The translations under genes and the position numbers were made by a program. Of a DNA stretch of 64,000 nt, positions 60,041 to 64,000 are shown piece by piece. The DNA is from Adiantum capillus-veneris (lineage: Eukaryota; Streptophyta; Polypodiopsida; Polypodiales; Pteridaceae): positions 61,603,184 to 61,667,183 of the forward strand of contig CM043942.1 in the NCBI GenBank assembly GCA_014529385.2. The letters run 5' to 3'. Numbering within the stretch: the stretch's first letter is position 1; each line of letters starts with the position of its first letter. The notes beneath the pieces were generated by a model. It was not told where the DNA came from and made no database searches. It saw only the letters and a list, made by a program, of their open reading frames with translations.

Positions 60041-62914
60041 ATGTCTGACGGTTTCAGTCAGATTGTTACTGAGAAGCTTGAGAAAAATAACTACCCTGCA
60101 TGGAAGTTCAGAATAACAAATTTCCTAAAAGGAAAAGGTTATTGGGACTATGTAGAAGGAGACAATGAAAAGGAACCAGAGATTCCCGAGGCAAATGCTA
60201 CAGCAGAACAAAGGAAAGCTTTGAGGGACTGGCAACAAGGCCAGAGAAAAGTGATGTATTGGCTTTCTATGAGCATCACAGATGGCATGATGGGCTATCT
60301 ACAGGATGCTGAAACCCCCGCCATTGCATGGAGAAACTTAGACAGAGTGTTCGAGGTGAACACCAAGGCCAGGAAGCTTCAACTAAAGTTGGAGCTAAAT
60401 CAGGTTAAGAGGAACAACCTCTCAATCAATGATTATGCCTTGAAGATCAAGAGTATCATTGAGGCTCTTGGATCTATTAAAGTCTCAGTGGAAGACGATG
60501 ACATTGTCCGTGCATGCTTGGATGGTCTAGGAGATGAGTATGTACATTTTAGGTCTTACATGAATACAAGAGACGACATCCCCGTGTTCCAAGATTTGAT
60601 TTCTATGCTTATTCTTGAGGAGAAGAACCTTGACACATCTTCTTCTCATGGCAGAAATAATTCTGAACAGGCCTTCTATTCTAACTCCAACAGAGGTAGA
60701 GGTAGAGGTCGTGGTCGAGGCCCAAGGGGTTGCAGGGGCCAATTTTTGGAAGGTCAATCAAATCAAAACAATACAGGTGGCAGGGGAAACCAGTCTCAAG
60801 GCAGGGGGAGTCAAAGAGGTCGTGGTGCAGGATCAAGCAGGCAGCAACATACTCCAGATAGCAGAGAATGTTGGACTTGTGGTGAAAGAGGTCACATGTC
60901 ACGTGACTGTCCAAAGGGAAAAGCAAGTGGAAAGAGAGAACAGGGCAACTATGCATCTACTAGCAGAGATGCAGATGACAGCAAAAACGAGCGCATGTTT
61001 GTTGTGCAGCATGTAATGAATACAATGACTGCAGAGAATTCCACCCAAGATGACGTTTGGTATGTGGATTCAGGTGCCTCTAATCACATGACGTCTCGTG
61101 GAGAGTGGTTTAGAGATATGCGCAAACCAGATGTGTCAGGCTATGTGCAGACAGGAGATGACACAGCTCACCCCATTGCTCATGTAGGGGACATACCTCT
61201 AAATACGAAGAGTGGGAAATCAAAGTACTTACCAGATGTCCTTCATGTCCCAAACATTACAAAGAATCTTGTTTCTGTCGGACAAATGGTTGAGCAGGGT
61301 TTGCAGGTTCGCTTCAATCCGAATGGCTGTTATGTAGAAGATTTCCAGAATGGCTGTAAGCTGATCACAGAGGGCAAATGTGTGGGCAGAATGTTTACGC
61401 TAAATGTAGACATGCCTGAGGTAAAAGTTGCATTATTTGCACAGGGCATAGGTGTTGTGGCTGATGTTGACATTTGGCACAAACGCATTGGCCATGTCAA
61501 TGAGCAGAGATTGCGCAGCATTCAATCAAAACAGATTGTAAAAGGTTTGCCCAAATTCAAGGTGGATGGCATGCATAAAGTGTGTGCAGCATGCCAGTTT
61601 GGAAAACAGTCAAAGGGCTCATTTCCACATGAGCGCAATGTATGTAAAAAGCCACTTGAGGTGGTGCACACAGATGTTTGGGGTCCAACCGATACTGCAA
61701 GTATACATGGTTGCAGGTATTATGTCTCTTTCATTGATGACCATACAAGGAAAGTATGGGTCTACTTCATGCGTAACAAAAGTGAAGTGTTTGGTCACTT
61801 TCAAGACTTCAAAGTCATGATTGAGAAGGAGACAGATATGCAAATCAAGACATTGAGGTCAGATGGAGGGGGAGAGTACTTCTCCAATGATTTTTTAGAT
61901 TTTCTGCGAATGCATGGTATACGCAGGCAGTTTACATGCAGATATACTCCACAACACAATGGGGTCGCAGAAAGGAAAAACGGGCACATTGCAGAGGTTG
62001 CACGTGCATTGATGAATGAGAAGAACATGCCTCATCATTTCTGGGCTGAAGCCGTAAATACAGTTGTGTACATTATGAACAGGACACCTACAACTGCGGT
62101 GCATGATGTAACACCTGAGGAAAAGTTTACAGGTACAAAGCCTGATTTGGCACACTTGAAAGTGTTTGGCTACATAGCTTACGTGCATGTACCAGATGAG
62201 TTGCGTAGGAAATTGGATCCTAAAGCAGAGAAATGTATTCTTGTGGGATATTCCCTTGAACAAAAGGGGTACAGGTGCTACAATCCTACTACACGAGAAT
62301 TACGAGTGAGTAGAGATGTAGTCTTTGATGAGATGAGTAGCTGGTACAGTAATGCACATGGCACTATTGGGGCTGATGTAAAAGATGCTGTGGTTGTACA
62401 AAATGTGAGGCCACAGTCACAGGTTTTGAGTGGACCACAAGAGTCCTCTTCTCGTGGCTCTGTTGAGAAACCATGGAATGGTAGACTACGTACGCAGGTT
62501 ACTCCACCAACAGGTACAGGGAATGTATCACAAAAAGGAAAGGAAAAGGTTGATGAACCTCCCTTTATGGTTGATGCATCATCAGGTTTTTCACATGTAG
62601 ACATGGATTCAGATGGTTCTGAACAAAGTCTTGATGAGGAATTTGGAATTCCGGCTGTCAGGACACCTGGTGTAAGGAAAGTACAAGAAGATGCTAGAGG
62701 GCAAAGAAGTGACCCAGGACCGCGCAGATCTAATAGAGTCAGAAATCCAGTTCAGAAATTGACTTATGATGGGTATCTAGCGCATCACCAAGCCTACATG
62801 GCTAAGGTGATACAGGATGTGGAGCCCACATGTTTTGAGGATGTAGTTGGAAATGTGCATTGGGATGATGCAATGAATGAAGAGATGGCTGCATTGGAAA
62901 CAAACGACACATAG
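60041..62914 (+). CDS. Copia E gag, protease and integrase
   Basis: 957 codons from ATG (MSDGFSQIVTEKLEKNNYPA, the usual start of Copia gag). Gag core at 20-210, an Arg/Gly-rich tract at ~220-280 (GRGRGRGRGPRGCRG), zinc knuckle CWTCGERGHMSRDC (~284-297), protease WYVDSGASNHMTS (~345), GAG-pre-integrase DIWHKRIGHVNEQRL (~483). Integrase has VHTDVWGPT, LRSDGGGEYFSNDF and QHNGVAERKNGHI, with all three acidic residues. It ends at a TAG at 62912, where relatives have Trp in NDTWELV: a single G-to-A change. Gag packages RNA, the protease matures the polyprotein and the integrase inserts the DNA copy. Confidence 0.9.
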   Translation: MSDGFSQIVTEKLEKNNYPAWKFRITNFLKGKGYWDYVEGDNEKEPEIPEANATAEQRKALRDWQQGQRKVMYWLSMSITDGMMGYLQDAETPAIAWRNLDRVFEVNTKARKLQLKLELNQVKRNNLSINDYALKIKSIIEALGSIKVSVEDDDIVRACLDGLGDEYVHFRSYMNTRDDIPVFQDLISMLILEEKNLDTSSSHGRNNSEQAFYSNSNRGRGRGRGRGPRGCRGQFLEGQSNQNNTGGRGNQSQGRGSQRGRGAGSSRQQHTPDSRECWTCGERGHMSRDCPKGKASGKREQGNYASTSRDADDSKNERMFVVQHVMNTMTAENSTQDDVWYVDSGASNHMTSRGEWFRDMRKPDVSGYVQTGDDTAHPIAHVGDIPLNTKSGKSKYLPDVLHVPNITKNLVSVGQMVEQGLQVRFNPNGCYVEDFQNGCKLITEGKCVGRMFTLNVDMPEVKVALFAQGIGVVADVDIWHKRIGHVNEQRLRSIQSKQIVKGLPKFKVDGMHKVCAACQFGKQSKGSFPHERNVCKKPLEVVHTDVWGPTDTASIHGCRYYVSFIDDHTRKVWVYFMRNKSEVFGHFQDFKVMIEKETDMQIKTLRSDGGGEYFSNDFLDFLRMHGIRRQFTCRYTPQHNGVAERKNGHIAEVARALMNEKNMPHHFWAEAVNTVVYIMNRTPTTAVHDVTPEEKFTGTKPDLAHLKVFGYIAYVHVPDELRRKLDPKAEKCILVGYSLEQKGYRCYNPTTRELRVSRDVVFDEMSSWYSNAHGTIGADVKDAVVVQNVRPQSQVLSGPQESSSRGSVEKPWNGRLRTQVTPPTGTGNVSQKGKEKVDEPPFMVDASSGFSHVDMDSDGSEQSLDEEFGIPAVRTPGVRKVQEDARGQRSDPGPRRSNRVRNPVQKLTYDGYLAHHQAYMAKVIQDVEPTCFEDVVGNVHWDDAMNEEMAALETNDT

Positions 62915-64000
62915 GAGTTGGTGCCATTGCCAAGTGGCAAGAAAGCTATTGGCTGTAAATGGGTGTATAAAACCAAGCATAAGGTTGATGGTAACATTGA
63001 GCGTCACAAGGCAAGGCTGGTCGCAAAGGGTTATGCACAGACGTATGGCATAGACTATGAGGAGACCTTTGCTCCAGTGGCAAAGATGACGACTGTGAGA
63101 GCTATCATAGCAGTGGCTGCATCTAGAGGATGGATTATGCATCAAATGGATGTAAAGAATGCCTTCTTGAATGGTGAGTTGCAAGAGGAAGTGTATATGG
63201 ATCAGCCACCTGGTTATGTCGATCCAGGTTACCCAGATTATGTATGCAGGCTTCTCAAAGCTTTGTATGGTTTGAAGCAGGGCTCTAGAGCATGGTATGA
63301 TAGGATTGCCAAGTATCTTGTCAGTAATAGTTTTAGGAGAGCTCATGCTGATCATTCACTCTATGTACGTGAGAGTGATGTGGGGATTGTGGTCATTACC
63401 ATATATGTAGATGACCTTATTATTGTTGGTGACAATGCTATGGAGATTGACCATGTGAAGGGTCTTCTCAAACAGGAGTTTGAAATGAAAGATTTGGGCG
63501 AGTTGCGCTACTTTCTTGGCATTGAGGTGATCAGGACTCCAAAGGGTGTATGGCTGTCACAGAGACATTATGCTTTGGACATGTTGTCAAAGTATGGTAT
63601 GGCTGATTGTAAGCCAATTTCTATTCCCTTAGATGTGAATGCAAAGCTGAGTGCAGAGAAAGGTGATGTTGTTGAGGATGTCAACATGTACAGGAAGATT
63701 GTGGGTAGTCTAATCTACTTGACTATCACGAGGCCAGACTTGAGCTACACAGTAGGCTTGGAGAGTCAATTCATGCAGCTTCCGAGGAAGCCACATTTGG
63801 ATGGAGTACGACGCACACTTCGGTATGTGCAAGGGACGCACATCTTGACTACGCATTGTTCTATGCAGCAGATGCACCATTAGTATTGTATGGGTATACA
63901 GATGCAGATTGGGCAGGTAGCATTGTTGATAGGAGATCTACGAGTGGCTTCATGTTCTCTTTTGGGAGTGCTGCTGTTACTTGGAGCAACAAAAAGCAGC
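62915..64000 (+). pseudogene. Copia E reverse transcriptase and RNase H (partial)
   Basis: Continues the same frame after the [59 protein letters not shown], catalytic TIYVDDLIIVGDN (near 63400), YFLGIEVIRTPKGVWLSQRH. A frameshift near 63840 moves to a frame giving LDYALFYAADAP, GYTDADWAGSIVDRRSTSGF and SNKKQ, the start of RNase H, where the window ends. Confidence 0.85.

Larger units (their letters stand above)
59406..64000 (+). mobile_element. Copia element E, truncated by window end
   Basis: Ty1/Copia element on the plus strand with 5' LTR, primer-binding site, gag, protease, integrase, RT and start of RNase H. Only two lesions are seen in 3.9 kb of coding sequence, so it is much younger than Copia A. 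The 3' LTR lies outside the window. Confidence 0.85.

Overview
This is nuclear DNA from a land plant. The one recognisable host gene is an L-type lectin receptor-like kinase exon at 7763-9355 (+). Nearly everything else is transposable-element sequence. A piece of plastid DNA in the window carries chlN, a gene of the light-independent protochlorophyllide reductase that flowering plants have lost. Its ndhH copy appears to start with ACG, a codon that is edited to AUG in plastids with heavy C-to-U editing. Together these point to a fern, lycophyte or hornwort-like lineage (a gymnosperm is possible) rather than an angiosperm; the species cannot be read from the sequence.

Layout. 1-1.6 kb: nested tandem duplications and a CT microsatellite. 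1.9-5.7 kb: remnant of a minus-strand Ty3/Gypsy element whose LTR is followed at once by an inverted second copy. 5.9-7.0 kb: LINE remnant. 7.76-9.36 kb: lectin receptor kinase exon. 9.4-17.4 kb: mostly unassigned AT-rich DNA with a ~206 bp tandem duplication, microsatellites, a decayed gag and a decayed PPR gene. 17.4-57.7 kb: one five-layer nested insertion. 57.7-59.4 kb: weak LINE-like remnant. 59.4-64.0 kb: a fairly young Ty1/Copia element cut by the window end.

The nest, outside in. (A) A decayed Copia element, 17386-57739, has its 5' LTR split by (B) a minus-strand chromodomain Gypsy element, 17422-52632, with TSD TGAAC. B is interrupted inside its RNase H region by (N) about 2.8 kb of plastid DNA (ycf1, chlN, rps15 and ndhH pieces). 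The ndhH piece is split by (C) a plus-strand Athila/Tat-like Gypsy element, 23637-46090, TSD TCAAT. C is split in its 3' ORF by (D) a minus-strand relative, 34109-42718, TSD GATAC. Order of events is therefore A, B, plastid transfer, C, D.

Elements C and D are the most unusual part. C encodes gag with four zinc knuckles, retropepsin, RT, RNase H and integrase. After the integrase it has a second, diverged retropepsin-like domain and a region with repeated W-[VI]-P-K motifs, then a small acidic ORF of unknown function. D keeps a long intact gag and an in-frame fusion of the protease to the W-P-K region, but has lost RT, RNase H and integrase altogether; it looks like a derivative mobilised in trans by C-type elements. 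C ends in two LTRs separated by 7 bp, which read as the collapsed remains of a second internal region.
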